Below are positions 8,242 to 19,476 of a stretch of DNA of 64,000 nt, in pieces; the first letter of the stretch is position 1, and every line of letters starts with the position of its first letter. The stretch comes from AP-15 sp963703745 (GTDB lineage Bacteria > Pseudomonadota > Alphaproteobacteria > ATCC43930 > CGMCC-115725). The position numbers and the translations under genes were made by a program. Under the pieces are notes generated by a model, which had not been told where the DNA came from, did no database searches, and worked only from the letters and a program-made list of their open reading frames with translations. The DNA lies in assembly GCA_963703745.1 (NCBI GenBank), contig CAVPFL010000007.1, positions 744,001 to 808,000 of the forward strand. The letters run 5' to 3'.

Positions 8242-10383
8242 ATGGTATCCCACCATAGCGAGCAGAACACTTTTAGCGATCGCATCAACCAGGTCGTGGA
8301 CGCCGCCTTTGCTCACCACGAGGCCGGGGAACTCGAGCAGGCGGAGGCGCTCTATCGCCAAGCGCTGGCTGAAGACCCGGAGCACGCCGAGGCGCTGCAT
8401 CTTCTCGGGCTCATCGCCTATCAGCAGGGCAATTCTCCGAAGGCGATCGAGCTGATAAGTCGCGCGCTCCCGGAACTGGATGACCTGCCGGAGGCGCATC
8501 TGAACCTCGGTAACGCCTTGCGGGAAGTGGACCGGTTGGCTGAGGCGGTGGGCTGCTACCGGCGGGCGATCGGCCTAGACCCCGACTATGGCATGGCGCA
8601 CAGCAATCTCGCCCGCGCGCTGAACGACCAGGGCCTTTACGAAGCTGGGCTAGAGAGTTCCAAGCGTGCCGTCGAGCTGATCCCGGACTTCCTAGGGGCG
8701 CAGGTCAACTGCGCCGCCGCCCTCATGGGCCTCGAGCGTTTTCGGGAAGCCGAGTTTCCGTTGCGCCGGGCCGTCGAGTTGGCGCCGGATAAGCCGGAGG
8801 CTCACCGCGACCTCGCCGAGATCCTTCGGAAACTTGAGCGCCTCGATGAGGCGGTTGCTAGCTATCGGCGGGCGTTGGATCTAGACCCGGCTTATGCCCC
8901 GGCCCACCTTAGCCTCGGCAACGCCCTGAAGACTCAGGGAAAGCTGAATGAGGCCATAGCCTGCTTCGAACGCGCCGCAGCGCTCGACCCCGATGACGCC
9001 GACGCATTGGCGTCTTGGTTCCGCGAAACGCAGAATATCTGCAATTGGTCCGGCTATCGCGAGGCCGAGGCGCGAGTGCGACGGGCGATCGGGGCACAGT
9101 CGTCGGTCAACGCGCCCCTCAACCTGCTGGCTCTCGCATCGTCGCCGGAGGAGCAGCTCGCCTGCGCCCGCCGGGTGGCCGCAAAAATCGCCGCGCCCGC
9201 CGCCGCATTGCCGCGCGTGCAGCCCAGGGCAGGCGAGCGGGTCCGGCTCGGCTATCTATCCGCGGATTTTCGCCAGCATCCGGTAGGGTTTCTCATCGGC
9301 GGGCTGATCGAGCGCCACGACCATCGGCGTTTCGAAGTCGTCGGCTACTCCTGCGGTCCGGATGACGGCAGCGCGATGCGCGCTCGCCTCGCGGGCGCGT
9401 TTGATCGGTTCGTCGATGTCAGGGTCACGTCGGACCCATTGGCGGCTGAACGGATCAATGGCGACGGTGTCGACATCCTGATCGACCTGACGGGTTACAC
9501 CGCACACGGGAGAACTGCGATCCTCGCATACCGGCCGGCGCCAATCCAGGTGAACTATCTCGGCTTTCCCGGCACGATGGGAGCAGAGTTTATCGACTAT
9601 ATAATCGTCGACCGCTTTCTCGCGCCGATGGAACACCAACCTTTCTACACGGAGAGGCTGGTACAGCTGCCGAACTGCTACCAGCCGAACGAAGCTGTAC
9701 AAGCGGTCACCGCCCGGAGGCCGTCGCGCTTCGAATGCGGCCTGCCTGAAGAGGGCTTTGTCTTCTGCTGCTTCAACACGAGCTACAAACTCACGCCGAC
9801 TTTTTTCGATGTCTGGATGCGCTTGCTGAACGCTGTGCCGGGGAGCGTGCTGTGGCTCGTCGCTTCACACGCCCTCGTACGAGATAATCTCCAGCGCGAG
9901 GCGGGGCGCCGGGGTGTCGCGCCCGAACGGCTGGTCTTTGGAGCTCCGGTTTCGCGGCCGGAGTATCTCGCGCGCCTCGGCCTGGCCGACCTGTTTCTCG
10001 ATACCTTGCCCTACAACGCGGGTGCGACCGCCAGCGATGCGTTGTGGGCCGGCCTGCCGGTACTGACCTGTAGTGGCTCAACTTATGTCGGGCGGATGGC
10101 TGGCGCTCTGCTGACGGCCGCCGAGCTCCCGCAGCTGATCACCACCTCGCTGGAGGCCTATGAGCGTCTCGCGTTGCGGCTGGCGACCGACCCCGGCCTA
10201 CTCTCCGGGCTGCGGCAAAAGCTACTATGGAACCGGGCAGCCGTGCCGCTCTTTGACACCGCGCGGTTCACCCGCGATCTCGAAGCTGCATACCAGAAGA
10301 TGTGGGAAACTTGGAGCGCAGGACGGCCGCCGGTTGCGTTCTCGGTCTCACCGTCCACCCCTATCGATTTCACCTTCCACTGA
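8242..10383 (+). CDS. TPR/SPINDLY-type O-linked N-acetylglucosamine transferase family protein (GT41)
   Basis: A 713-residue cytosolic-type protein with no signal peptide. About seven TPR units (residues about 15-260) precede a C-terminal GT41 catalytic region (about 330-690). Recognisable family blocks are GYLSADFRQHPVGF (His346), VNYLGFPGTMG, FNTSYKLTP (Lys516, aligned with the UDP-contacting lysine of human OGT) and PYNAGATASDALWAGLPV. In the last block, characterised OGTs carry an H-T-T motif where this protein has G-A-T, so activity is not certain. Such enzymes transfer a sugar to Ser/Thr of proteins, or act in flagellar, pilus or surface-protein glycosylation. Its place next to a Ser/Thr-rich PEP-CTERM gene is suggestive only. 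The ATG at 8242 has a weak ribosome binding site. Confidence 0.85.
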   Translation: MVSHHSEQNTFSDRINQVVDAAFAHHEAGELEQAEALYRQALAEDPEHAEALHLLGLIAYQQGNSPKAIELISRALPELDDLPEAHLNLGNALREVDRLAEAVGCYRRAIGLDPDYGMAHSNLARALNDQGLYEAGLESSKRAVELIPDFLGAQVNCAAALMGLERFREAEFPLRRAVELAPDKPEAHRDLAEILRKLERLDEAVASYRRALDLDPAYAPAHLSLGNALKTQGKLNEAIACFERAAALDPDDADALASWFRETQNICNWSGYREAEARVRRAIGAQSSVNAPLNLLALASSPEEQLACARRVAAKIAAPAAALPRVQPRAGERVRLGYLSADFRQHPVGFLIGGLIERHDHRRFEVVGYSCGPDDGSAMRARLAGAFDRFVDVRVTSDPLAAERINGDGVDILIDLTGYTAHGRTAILAYRPAPIQVNYLGFPGTMGAEFIDYIIVDRFLAPMEHQPFYTERLVQLPNCYQPNEAVQAVTARRPSRFECGLPEEGFVFCCFNTSYKLTPTFFDVWMRLLNAVPGSVLWLVASHALVRDNLQREAGRRGVAPERLVFGAPVSRPEYLARLGLADLFLDTLPYNAGATASDALWAGLPVLTCSGSTYVGRMAGALLTAAELPQLITTSLEAYERLALRLATDPGLLSGLRQKLLWNRAAVPLFDTARFTRDLEAAYQKMWETWSAGRPPVAFSVSPSTPIDFTFH

Positions 10384-10654
10384 CAATTGACCATTGCCAT
10401 CTCGGCGTCACAATCCCGGGGTATCCTACATGCTGGATCAGGAGTTCGAAGGCCACGTCCCGCCTCCCCTGTTTCCACCCTGTTCACTGTTTTTGCCACC
10501 CTGCAAACGGCCCAAAGCGGCCTTGTTCGAGCGAACCTGGAAGCATTCGTATGATATTGATATATAAGGTTATTTCGCCGAAACACGGCCGCTTTTTCTG
10601 GCCGAAATCGGTTTTTCAGCCTGCTTTCCGGAATTTACAGGGGGGCGGAGACTA

Positions 10655-10966
10655 TCAATAAAATATCGCCAGCCACACCGTCGGGACCGCAGGGTCGGTC
10701 CAGTCGACCCGGTGGCGGCGATGCGGCGGGATCTCCAGCCAGTCGCCGGGCTTGAGGATCCGCGCCTCGGTCTCGTCGGCGAAGCGCAACCGCGCGGCGC
10801 CGGCGAGCAGCAGCACCCATTCTCCTTCGGCCTGGTCGTACCAGAAGCCGGGCGGGCTCGCCTGGCCCTGCGACACGATCCGCTCGATGCGCAGGCCGGG
10901 TCTGGTCAACAGTGCATCGAAACGCTCTGCGGCTTTGGCAACGGGGAGTGGCGAGAGGAGATTCAC
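10655..10966 (-). CDS. Small cupin-domain protein
   Basis: A 103-residue single-domain cupin. The second half contains the conserved beta-barrel signature: GEWVLLLAGAARLRF, then LKPGDWLEIPPHRRHRVDWT with metal-ligand-type histidines, ending PTVWLAIFY. The start is a GTG at 10964-10966 that overlaps the glpK stop as GTGA, so translation is probably coupled to glpK. The same frame is open further upstream inside glpK but is not coding there. The family often binds a metal and may sense or modify a small molecule; the substrate cannot be told. Coupling to glycerol kinase may hint at a metabolic role. Confidence 0.8.
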   Translation of the reverse strand: MNLLSPLPVAKAAERFDALLTRPGLRIERIVSQGQASPPGFWYDQAEGEWVLLLAGAARLRFADETEARILKPGDWLEIPPHRRHRVDWTDPAVPTVWLAIFY

Positions 10967-12474
10967 GCGTCTGCCGCAGCGTCGGCGGAGGGCACCGCCG
11001 CTAGCACCCCGGTTACCGCGCGCCGCCACCCGGTGTAGCGCTCTTCGCGCTCGGCTGCAGGCATCTGCGGGGCAAAGCGGCGCTCCGGCAGCCATCGCGC
11101 GGCGATCGTCTCGGGATCGGGATAGAGGCCCCGCATCACACCCGCCACGTAGGCAGCGCCCCACGCGGTGGTCTCGACCAAAGCCGGCCGGTCGACATTT
11201 GCCGGCAAGATATCGGCGAGAAACTGCATCGTCCAATCGCTCGCCGCCATCCCGCCATCGACACGCACCGCATCGACCGTGATCCCGGCATCGGCTGCCA
11301 TCGCCTCGATCAGGTCGCGGGTCTGGTAGCCCACCGCCTCGAGGACCGCCCGGGCGATCTCGGGCAGACCGCACTCAGCCGTCAGGCCGAGCAGGCCACC
11401 GCGGGCGTGCGGCGACCAGTGGGGTGCCCCGAGCCCGACAAAGCCGGGGACAAGATAGAGCCGCTGCAGCGGGTCGGCCCGCGCGGCGAGCCCCGACATT
11501 TCCGCCGGGTCCGCGATCGCACCGAGCCGGTCGCGCAGCCATTCTACCGCAGCGCCGGCGACGAAAATGCTGCCCTCTAGGGCATAGGCCATCTCCCCGC
11601 CCAGCCGATAGGCGATCGTCGTCAGCAATTGGTGACGCGAGGCAGTCGGCTCGCCGCCGATATTGAGCAGGGCAAAGGCTCCTGTGCCATAGGTCGTTTT
11701 GATCATGCCGGGGCGGAAGCAGGCCTGGCCGATTGCCGCCGCCTGTTGGTCGCCGGCCATCCCGGCGACCGGGATCGCCGCGCCAAACAAATCCGGTATC
11801 GCGATACCGTAGTCCGCGCCCGTATCGAGCACCTCAGGCAATATCTGCGGCGGGATCGCGAACGCGTCGAGGAGCTCCTGGTCCCAGGTGAGGCGCCTGA
11901 TGTCAAACAACATCGTGCGCGCGGCGTTGGTCACATCGGTGGCATGACGCCGGCCTCCGGAAAGCCGCCACAACAGAAAACTGTCGATCGTTCCAAAGGC
12001 GATCTCGCCCGCACGAGCGCGCTCGCGGAGCCCCGGCACACGATCGATCAACCAGCGGATTTTTGAGGCGGAAAAGTAGGGGTCGACCACGAGCCCGGTG
12101 CGCTGCGCGACGGTTGCCGCCAGACCCTCTGCGCGCCAGTGCTCGCACAGCGCTGCCGTCCGGCGATCCTGCCAGACGATCGCGTTGTGCACGGGGCGGC
12201 CAGTCGCGCGCTCCCACAGAACAGCGGTCTCGCGCTGGTTGGCGATGCCGACGGCGGCAATCGGGCCGTCGGCGGCCGCGATCGTTTCGCGACAGGTCGA
12301 CACGACGCTCCGCCAGATCTCCTCGGGATCGTGCTCGACCCAGCCCGGTCTCGGATGCAATTGGGTCAGCGCGATCTGCGCGCCGCTTCGGGCCCGCCCG
12401 GCCATGTCGAACAGGATCGCACGGGTGCTCGTCGTGCCCTGGTCGATCGCCAGGACATAAGCCTCGCTGCCCAT
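10963..12474 (-). CDS. glpK: Glycerol kinase
   Basis: ATP-dependent phosphorylation of glycerol to sn-glycerol 3-phosphate. The 503-residue product has the FGGY kinase fold. It starts MGSEAYVLAIDQGTTSTR with the N-terminal ATPase loop and continues with GMAGDQQAA, TTYGTGAFALLN and VDGGMAASDW, all typical of GlpK. Length is normal. The ATG is at 12472-12474, only 62 bases after the 3' end of 5S rRNA on the same strand, with no recognisable terminator between. The upstream open frame runs into 5S rRNA and is not coding. No glpF, glpD or glpR is in view. The downstream cupin gene overlaps by 4 bases. Confidence 0.95.
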   Translation of the reverse strand: MGSEAYVLAIDQGTTSTRAILFDMAGRARSGAQIALTQLHPRPGWVEHDPEEIWRSVVSTCRETIAAADGPIAAVGIANQRETAVLWERATGRPVHNAIVWQDRRTAALCEHWRAEGLAATVAQRTGLVVDPYFSASKIRWLIDRVPGLRERARAGEIAFGTIDSFLLWRLSGGRRHATDVTNAARTMLFDIRRLTWDQELLDAFAIPPQILPEVLDTGADYGIAIPDLFGAAIPVAGMAGDQQAAAIGQACFRPGMIKTTYGTGAFALLNIGGEPTASRHQLLTTIAYRLGGEMAYALEGSIFVAGAAVEWLRDRLGAIADPAEMSGLAARADPLQRLYLVPGFVGLGAPHWSPHARGGLLGLTAECGLPEIARAVLEAVGYQTRDLIEAMAADAGITVDAVRVDGGMAASDWTMQFLADILPANVDRPALVETTAWGAAYVAGVMRGLYPDPETIAARWLPERRFAPQMPAAEREERYTGWRRAVTGVLAAVPSADAAADA

Positions 12475-12536
12475 GAGGTAGAGCCTTTGCGTGCCGGCGG
12501 CGGCGGGGTGAAGAGAGAGAGTTGGGGGCTTGGCGG

Positions 12537-12653
12537 GCCTGGCGGCGACCGACTCTTCCGCCGCTTGAGCGGCAGTACCATAGGCGCTGAGGGTTTTCAC
12601 GGCCGAGTTCGGGATGGGATCGGGTGTTTGGCCCCTCGCTATGGCCACCAGGC
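12537..12653 (-). rRNA. rrf: 5S ribosomal RNA
   Basis: The minus strand carries the conserved 5S core CCCGATCCCATCCCGAACTC. The ends were placed by pairing of helix I: GCCTGGTGG at the 5' end with CCGCCAGGC at the 3' end, giving about 117 nt. It lies about 110 bases downstream of 23S rRNA. Confidence 0.95.
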
Positions 12654-13075
12654 CGGCGAAGCTCCTGGGGTGTGAGGGTGGGTGCGAGGGGAGAAGTGTC
12701 TGGAGCCGCGTGGGGCTGGGCGCTGCACGCGGGCGGTGGTGCGGCGCGGGAGGTACCGCGCGTTGGGATCAAGCCGATCGAGCGATTAGTACCGGTCAGC
12801 TGCGGGGATTGCTCCCTTTCCACCTCCGGCCTATCGACGTGGTGGTCTACCACGGCTCTTGGCGAGACCTGGTTTTGAGGAGGGTTTCCCGCTTAGATGC
12901 GTTCAGCGGTTATCCCGTCCGCACTTAGCTACCCGGCGGTGCGGCTGGCGCCACAACCGGTCCACCAGAGGTGCGTCCCTCCCGGTCCTCTCGTACTAGG
13001 GAGAGCGCCTCGCAAGTCTCAACACCCACGGCAGATAGGGACCGAACTGTCTCACGACGTTCTAAACCCAGCTCA

Positions 13076-13115
<40 letters not shown>

Positions 13116-13117
13116 GG

Positions 13118-13160
<43 letters not shown>

Positions 13161-13189
13161 GACGCCGTCGATATGGACTCTTGGGCGTC

Positions 13190-13243
<54 letters not shown>

Positions 13244-13385
13244 GCGGGACCACCGGATCACTATGGCCGACTTTCGTCTCTGCTCGAGCTGTCGCTCTCG
13301 CAGTCAGGCGGGCTTGTGCCATTGCACTCAGCAGCTGATTTCCGACCAGCCTGAGCCCACCATCGCGCGCCTCCGTTACGCTTTG

Positions 13386-13416
<31 letters not shown>

Positions 13417-13672
13417 ATGCAGGGTCCCGGGCCCGGGTTCACGGGCCGCGGTTAGATGCCAGAGACCACAAGGGCGGTATTTCAAGGATGCCTCCACCCC
13501 AACTGGCGCCAGGGCTTCATCGGCTCCCGCCTATCCTACACATGCGATCCCTAACACCACTGCAAAGCTGTAGTAAAGGTGCACGGGGTCTTTCCGTCTG
13601 ACCGCGGGAACTCCGCATCTTCACGGAGAATTCAATTTCGCTGAGCCGGTGTTGGAGACAGCGGGGAAGTCG

Positions 13673-13767
<95 letters not shown>

Positions 13768-14343
13768 AGGAGCTTGCACCCCGCCTCTTAACCTTCCGGC
13801 ACCGGGCAGGCGTCAGACCCTATACGTCGCCTCGCGGCTTCGCAGAGCCCTGTGTTTTTAGTAAACAGTCGCCACCCCCAACTCTGTGCCCCCCACCCCT
13901 GGTTGCCCAAGGATGGGGCCCCCTTCTCCCGAAGTTACGGGGGCATTTTGCCGAGTTCCTTCAACACCGTTCTCTCAAGCGCCTGGGTATGCTCTACCAG
14001 TCCACCTGTGTCGGTTTCGGGTACGGTCTGTGATGCCGGCGCTGTTTCCCGGAAGTCCCAGGCCGCCCTGTCAATCCGATCAGACAGAACGACTTTCGGC
14101 CTTCGTCGCGCTCCGGCAGGCGGAGGAATATTAACCCCCTTCCCATCGGCTACGGCCTTCGCCCTCGCCTTAGGGGCCCGGCTAACCCTGCGCGGATTAA
14201 CCTTGCGCAGGAACCCTTGGACTTTCGGCGTGAGGGTCTCTCACCCTCATTACCGCTACTCATGTCAGCATTCGCACTTCCGATGCCTCCAGCAGCGCTC
14301 GCGCGCCACCTTCGCCGGCCTACGGAACGCTCCGCTACCGCTC

Positions 14344-14790
14344 CAGGTGTCAGGAACCAGGGGTCAGGGGTCAGGATGAACGCGACCAACTGGCGTAGAG
14401 ACCCTGCAACATCTTGCTGATCTCGACGTAGTCGGCCATCCATCGCCGTCCCACGACGTCCTCGATATAGCCGAGATCGATGCAGTAGCGCAGCCACAGC
14501 TGCCTCTCGTCACTGCTGCCGATCGCGACCGTCAGGTAGCGCCGGTACTCCGCCGCAGAGCGGCTCTGCTTGGCGACGCCTTCGGCGAGATTGGCGCAGA
14601 CCGATTTTGACGCGCGACGGAGCTGATCCGCCAGCGCGAACTGTTCGATCCGCGGCAACTCCAGGCTGGCCCGATGCACTTCCAACGACACCCGATAGGC
14701 GCGGCGAAACACTTCGAGGTCTTCGACCCGCTCTATCCTCTCTTGCATCCTCGACCTTCCTGGTTCCTGACTCCTGGTTCCTGACACCTG
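14344..14790. mobile_element. 23S rRNA intervening sequence (IVS) at helix 45
   Basis: A 447-bp insert with nearly perfect terminal inverted repeats of about 25 bp (14344-14368 and 14766-14790; one mismatch), built of CAGGAACCAGG-type units. It begins about 1170 nt from the 5' end of 23S rRNA and replaces the loop of helix 45, a known IVS site. The transcript would fold into a long stem cut by RNase III. It encodes a four-helix-bundle protein read in the same direction as the rRNA. Confidence 0.9.
14371..14748 (-). CDS. Four-helix-bundle protein encoded in the 23S rRNA intervening sequence
   Basis: A 125-residue protein starting MQERIERVEDLEVFRRAY, with GGAAGG and GAGG just upstream of the ATG at 14746-14748. 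Family features are the first-helix motif LEVFRRAY, then LADQLRRASKSVCANLAEG (residues about 38-60), then AEYRRYLTVAIGSSDE and a C-terminal helix. This matches the family of 23S rRNA intervening-sequence proteins (TIGR02436 type), small helical bundles of unknown function, possibly RNA-binding. It is confined by the two inverted repeats and would be translated, if at all, from the excised fragment or the precursor. Confidence 0.88.
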   Translation of the reverse strand: MQERIERVEDLEVFRRAYRVSLEVHRASLELPRIEQFALADQLRRASKSVCANLAEGVAKQSRSAAEYRRYLTVAIGSSDERQLWLRYCIDLGYIEDVVGRRWMADYVEISKMLQGLYASWSRSS

Positions 14791-14852
14791 AAACCCGCAG
14801 CTTCGGTGCGCGGCTTGAGCCCCGTTACATTTTCGGCGCCGGACGGCTGATA

Positions 14853-14910
<58 letters not shown>

Positions 14911-16297
14911 TTGTCTTGGCCTTCCCACATCCTTTCCCACTTAGCCGCGACTGGGGGACCTTAGCTGGCGGTCTGGGCTGTTCCCCTCTCGACGACGGAC
15001 CTTAGCACCCGCCGTCTGGCTGCCGCTCTCCGCTCGCCGGTATTCGGAGTTTGGTTGGGTTTGGTAAGGCTCGCGCCCCCCTAGCCCATCCAGTGCTCTA
15101 CCCCCGGCGGCGAGCAAGCGACGCTCTACCTCAATAGATTTCGCGGAGAACCAGCTATTTCCGAGTTTGATTGGCCTTTCACCCCTAGCCACAAGTCATC
15201 CCCTACTTTTGCAACAGTAGTGGGTTCGGTCCTCCAGTGCGTGTTACCGCACCTTCAACCTGCCCATGGCTAGATCACCCGGTTTCGGGTCTGATCCCGG
15301 TAACTCGGACGCCCATTTCGGACTCGCTTTCGCTGCGCCTCCACCTATCGGCTTAAGCTTGCTACCAAGACCAACTCGCTGACCCATTATACAAAAGGTA
15401 CGCCGTCAGTTGGGTGATCCGAGGATCACCCGACCTCCGACTGCTTGTAGGCATCCGGTTTCAGGAACTCTTTCACTCCCCTCGTCGGGGTGCTTTTCAC
15501 CTTTCCCTCACGGTACTGGTGCACTATCGGTCACTGAGGAGTATTTAGGCTTGGAGGGTGGTCCCCCCATCTTCAGACAGGATGGCTCGTGTCCCGCCCT
15601 ACTCGAGGACCCTTGTCCCGGTTTCCCGTACGGGGCTGTCACCCGCTGCGGCCCGCCTTTCCAGGCGCTTCCGGTACCAAAGACAATGGCCACTGGCCTG
15701 TTCCGCGTTCGCTCGCCACTACTGACGGAATCTCGGTTGATGTCTGTTCCTCCGGCTACTGAGATGTTTCAGTTCGCCGGGTTCGCCTCCTGCACCTATC
15801 GAATTCAGCACAGGATACCCTTGCGGGTGGGTTGCCCCATTCGGAGATCCCGGGATCACCGATTGCTCGCATCTTCCCCGGGCTTTTCGCAGCGTGCCAC
15901 GTCCTTCATCGCCTCTCAGTGCCAAGGCATCCACCAGATGCCCTTGTTTCGCGCTTGATCACCGCATCGCCGTCACCGGCGATGCCGCACCACCGCCGCG
16001 CACAGGGCCAAGCCCCAACCGCGGCGCAAGTTTTCTCGCGCCGCACGCGACGGTCTCGCATGAAGACACTTCTCTCGGACAAGCCGCGCGCCATGCGCTG
16101 CCGGCACAAGGCCTGTCCGCCTCGGTCACATCACAACTCTCTCCTCACCCTTCAATCAACCGCGCCGCGGTCGCCCGCGGCGGTGTCGCGCAATCTTCTC
16201 CGAACGTCGCGCACGCCCCGGCTTGCGGCGCAGCTCGTTGCACCTGTCGCCGGCGGCCCCCACGCCGCCTGCCGGCGGCACCGCTCGGTGGGGCCGG

Positions 16298-16373
16298 TGG
16301 TGGAGGTGAACGGAGTCGAACCGATGACCTCCTGCTTGCAAAGCAGGCGCTCTCCCAGCTGAGCTACACCCCC
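16298..16373 (-). tRNA. tRNA-Ala (anticodon TGC)
   Basis: Full cloverleaf with encoded CCA. The acceptor stem GGGGGTG/CACCTCC includes the G3-U70 pair that identifies tRNA-Ala. The anticodon loop is TTTGCAA and the T loop TTCGACT. It lies in the 16S-23S spacer. Confidence 0.98.
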
Positions 16374-16381
16374 CCGAAGGA

Positions 16382-16458
16382 TGGTGGGCCAGGGAGGATT
16401 TGAACCTCCGACCTCACGCTTATCAAGCGCGCGCTCTAACCAGCTGAGCTACTAGCCC
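16382..16458 (-). tRNA. tRNA-Ile (anticodon GAT)
   Basis: Full cloverleaf with encoded CCA. The acceptor stem is GGGCTAG/CTGGCCC, the anticodon loop TTGATAA and the T arm GGAGGTTCAAATCCTCC. It is eight bases upstream of tRNA-Ala in the ribosomal spacer, the usual order. Confidence 0.98.
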
Positions 16459-16562
16459 CCTGAGCTACGAGCCCAACGGGCGCGCGCCGCGCCCGCAGGC
16501 CGACGCTCGGCAGAAGGGATGCGCAGACGGCGGCGTTTGCAGGTGTCAGGAGCCAGAGCCTG

Positions 16563-16580
16563 CCCCGGCGAAAGCCGGGG
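16563..16580. repeat. REP-like GC palindrome in the 16S-tRNA spacer
   Basis: CCCCGGC-GAAA-GCCGGGG, a perfect 7-bp stem with a GAAA loop. It is flanked by CAGGTGTCAGGAGCC and CCAGGTTCCAGG segments that resemble the units of the IVS inverted repeats at 14344 and 14766. An outer GCAGGTG/CACCTGC pair (16539-16545, 16601-16607) could close a larger stem. Confidence 0.6.
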
Positions 16581-16676
16581 AACCAGGTTCCAGGCAACTA
16601 CACCTGCGTTTGTGGAAGATCAGGATCGGTGCCGCAGCCGCCATTCCTGACGCCTGACACCGGGCTCCTGAATTCC

Positions 16677-18195
<1,519 letters not shown>

Positions 18196-18376
18196 CATCC
18201 CGGGTCGACCCCATAAGGCAAAGCCCCATCCGGTCGACCCCATTCAAGGGCCTCCTTAACGCACGCATCCATGCGCGAGACAGGTCGGCCCACGCCGCCG
18301 CCCGCGCATCCCTTCCACCTTCTCCACAACCTCAATCAACATCCCCCCAAGACACTCTCGCATCAAAGGGGCCGCG

Positions 18377-18406
18377 CTTATAGGCCCTCCACCATACCCG
18401 CGTCAA
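18377..18406 (-). promoter_or_regulatory. Probable rrn promoter P1
   Basis: The minus strand holds TTGACG (18401-18406), an 18-bp spacer and TATAAG (18377-18382), followed by a GC-rich discriminator CGCGGCCCC. This pattern is typical of stringently controlled rRNA promoters. It lies about 180 bp before 16S and just after the stop of the upstream soeC-like gene. Confidence 0.7.
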
Positions 18407-18439
18407 TTAAAATCCGTTTCGCCTCCTCATCGGGTTCGA

Positions 18440-19387
18440 TCAAGCGGCATCGGCACCGTAATATAAAACTACCGTGTGTTTAGCCTCGGCAAAAAAGAGC
18501 CAGCGTTCGGCGATGAGGCCGAGCGCCGCACTTGCGACGCCGAGCCCAGCCACGATCCCACCGGCCACCCCTCCGAGCAACAGGCCACAGAAGCTCGCGA
18601 GCGCGGGAACTGCGAAGCCAGCGATCCGGGCGATGCGGCGCAGCCGCCTCTGGTGCTTGCGGGCGATGCGGAAGCCCATCTCCTTTAGCAGGTAATTCTC
18701 CTCAGTATGCGGCGCCTCCAGCATGCGCACTCGGCCGCGGCTGCCGAGGGAGGTCGCACTCGCAACGGTGCTCCGCGCCGAGGTAGTGTCAATCAGACGC
18801 CAATACTGCTCCTTCATCCACCAGGCGCCGAGTACAACGATCAAGGTCAGCAGCGCGATACCAGCGTAGCGCGCTGACCAAAGGCGGATCAAAACATCAA
18901 GAATTAGGCATCCGCTCATCAGCGCCAGGGCCAAATAGTTTGGCACGACCCATTGGTTGTGCCATTGATGGATTGGTTTCAACGATGCGTAAATCATGCC
19001 TGTGGAATAGGTCGTCGCCGCCGCAAGCGCCGCCGCGAGTACCCCGCAGAGGCCAATCAGACCCTGAGTCGTGCCAAAGAAGACCCAGCCGATACCGAAA
19101 ATTGCGGCTGCCAGCAAGGTCAACACCGCGAGAATGCCTTCGCGCGACAACCAGGACGATCGCCATTGCGAGAAGGCGCGCCAAGCTCGCTCGGGCCGAC
19201 CGAGATGAAAGGCCGACGATGCCAGCCCGCCAACGGCGAACAGCGCCGCGACGGCGAGCGCCGCACAGCCGAAGGTTTCGCTAGGCGGCAATAAGCCGAG
19301 CGGCGCGCCGAGCCCGAGCAAAGTCAAGAGAGCGAAGCCGGCACCCGATGCAGTAGTGAAAAACACGATTGAGAATGCCGGATGCAT
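18440..19387 (-). CDS. soeC: SoeC/DmsC-type membrane anchor subunit of a molybdoenzyme
   Basis: A 315-residue integral membrane protein with eight or so hydrophobic segments and the NrfD/DmsC-family start MHPAFSIVFFTTASGAGF. Internal blocks such as SSAFHLGRPERAWRAFSQWRSSWLSREG and STGMIYASLKPIHQWHN (residues about 57-84 and 127-143) are typical of DmsC/SoeC anchors. It should exchange electrons with the quinone pool on behalf of the catalytic subunit encoded just upstream (stop at 19477, 89 bp away). The symbol is by analogy with sulfite dehydrogenase SoeABC; a DMSO- or polysulfide-reductase-type role is not excluded. The gene ends just before the rrn promoter. Confidence 0.82.
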   Translation of the reverse strand: MHPAFSIVFFTTASGAGFALLTLLGLGAPLGLLPPSETFGCAALAVAALFAVGGLASSAFHLGRPERAWRAFSQWRSSWLSREGILAVLTLLAAAIFGIGWVFFGTTQGLIGLCGVLAAALAAATTYSTGMIYASLKPIHQWHNQWVVPNYLALALMSGCLILDVLIRLWSARYAGIALLTLIVVLGAWWMKEQYWRLIDTTSARSTVASATSLGSRGRVRMLEAPHTEENYLLKEMGFRIARKHQRRLRRIARIAGFAVPALASFCGLLLGGVAGGIVAGLGVASAALGLIAERWLFFAEAKHTVVLYYGADAA

Positions 19388-19476
19388 GCGTGGCCCCCGA
19401 ACGCGCTCTCCCTCAACCTCACAGAGGCCGCTTCAGCCACCACGCGCGGCGGGTCGAAGCGAGTTCCCCAATGAGG

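Noticed and set aside
10560..10620. Possible terminator CGGCC-loop-GGCCG downstream of the GT41 gene
   Set aside because: The stem is only 5 bp and the T run lies in the loop, so it does not fit a rho-independent terminator on either strand.
12475..12648. N-terminal extension of the glycerol kinase frame
   Set aside because: It runs through the 5S rRNA gene; the ATG at 12472-12474 matches the GlpK N-terminus exactly.
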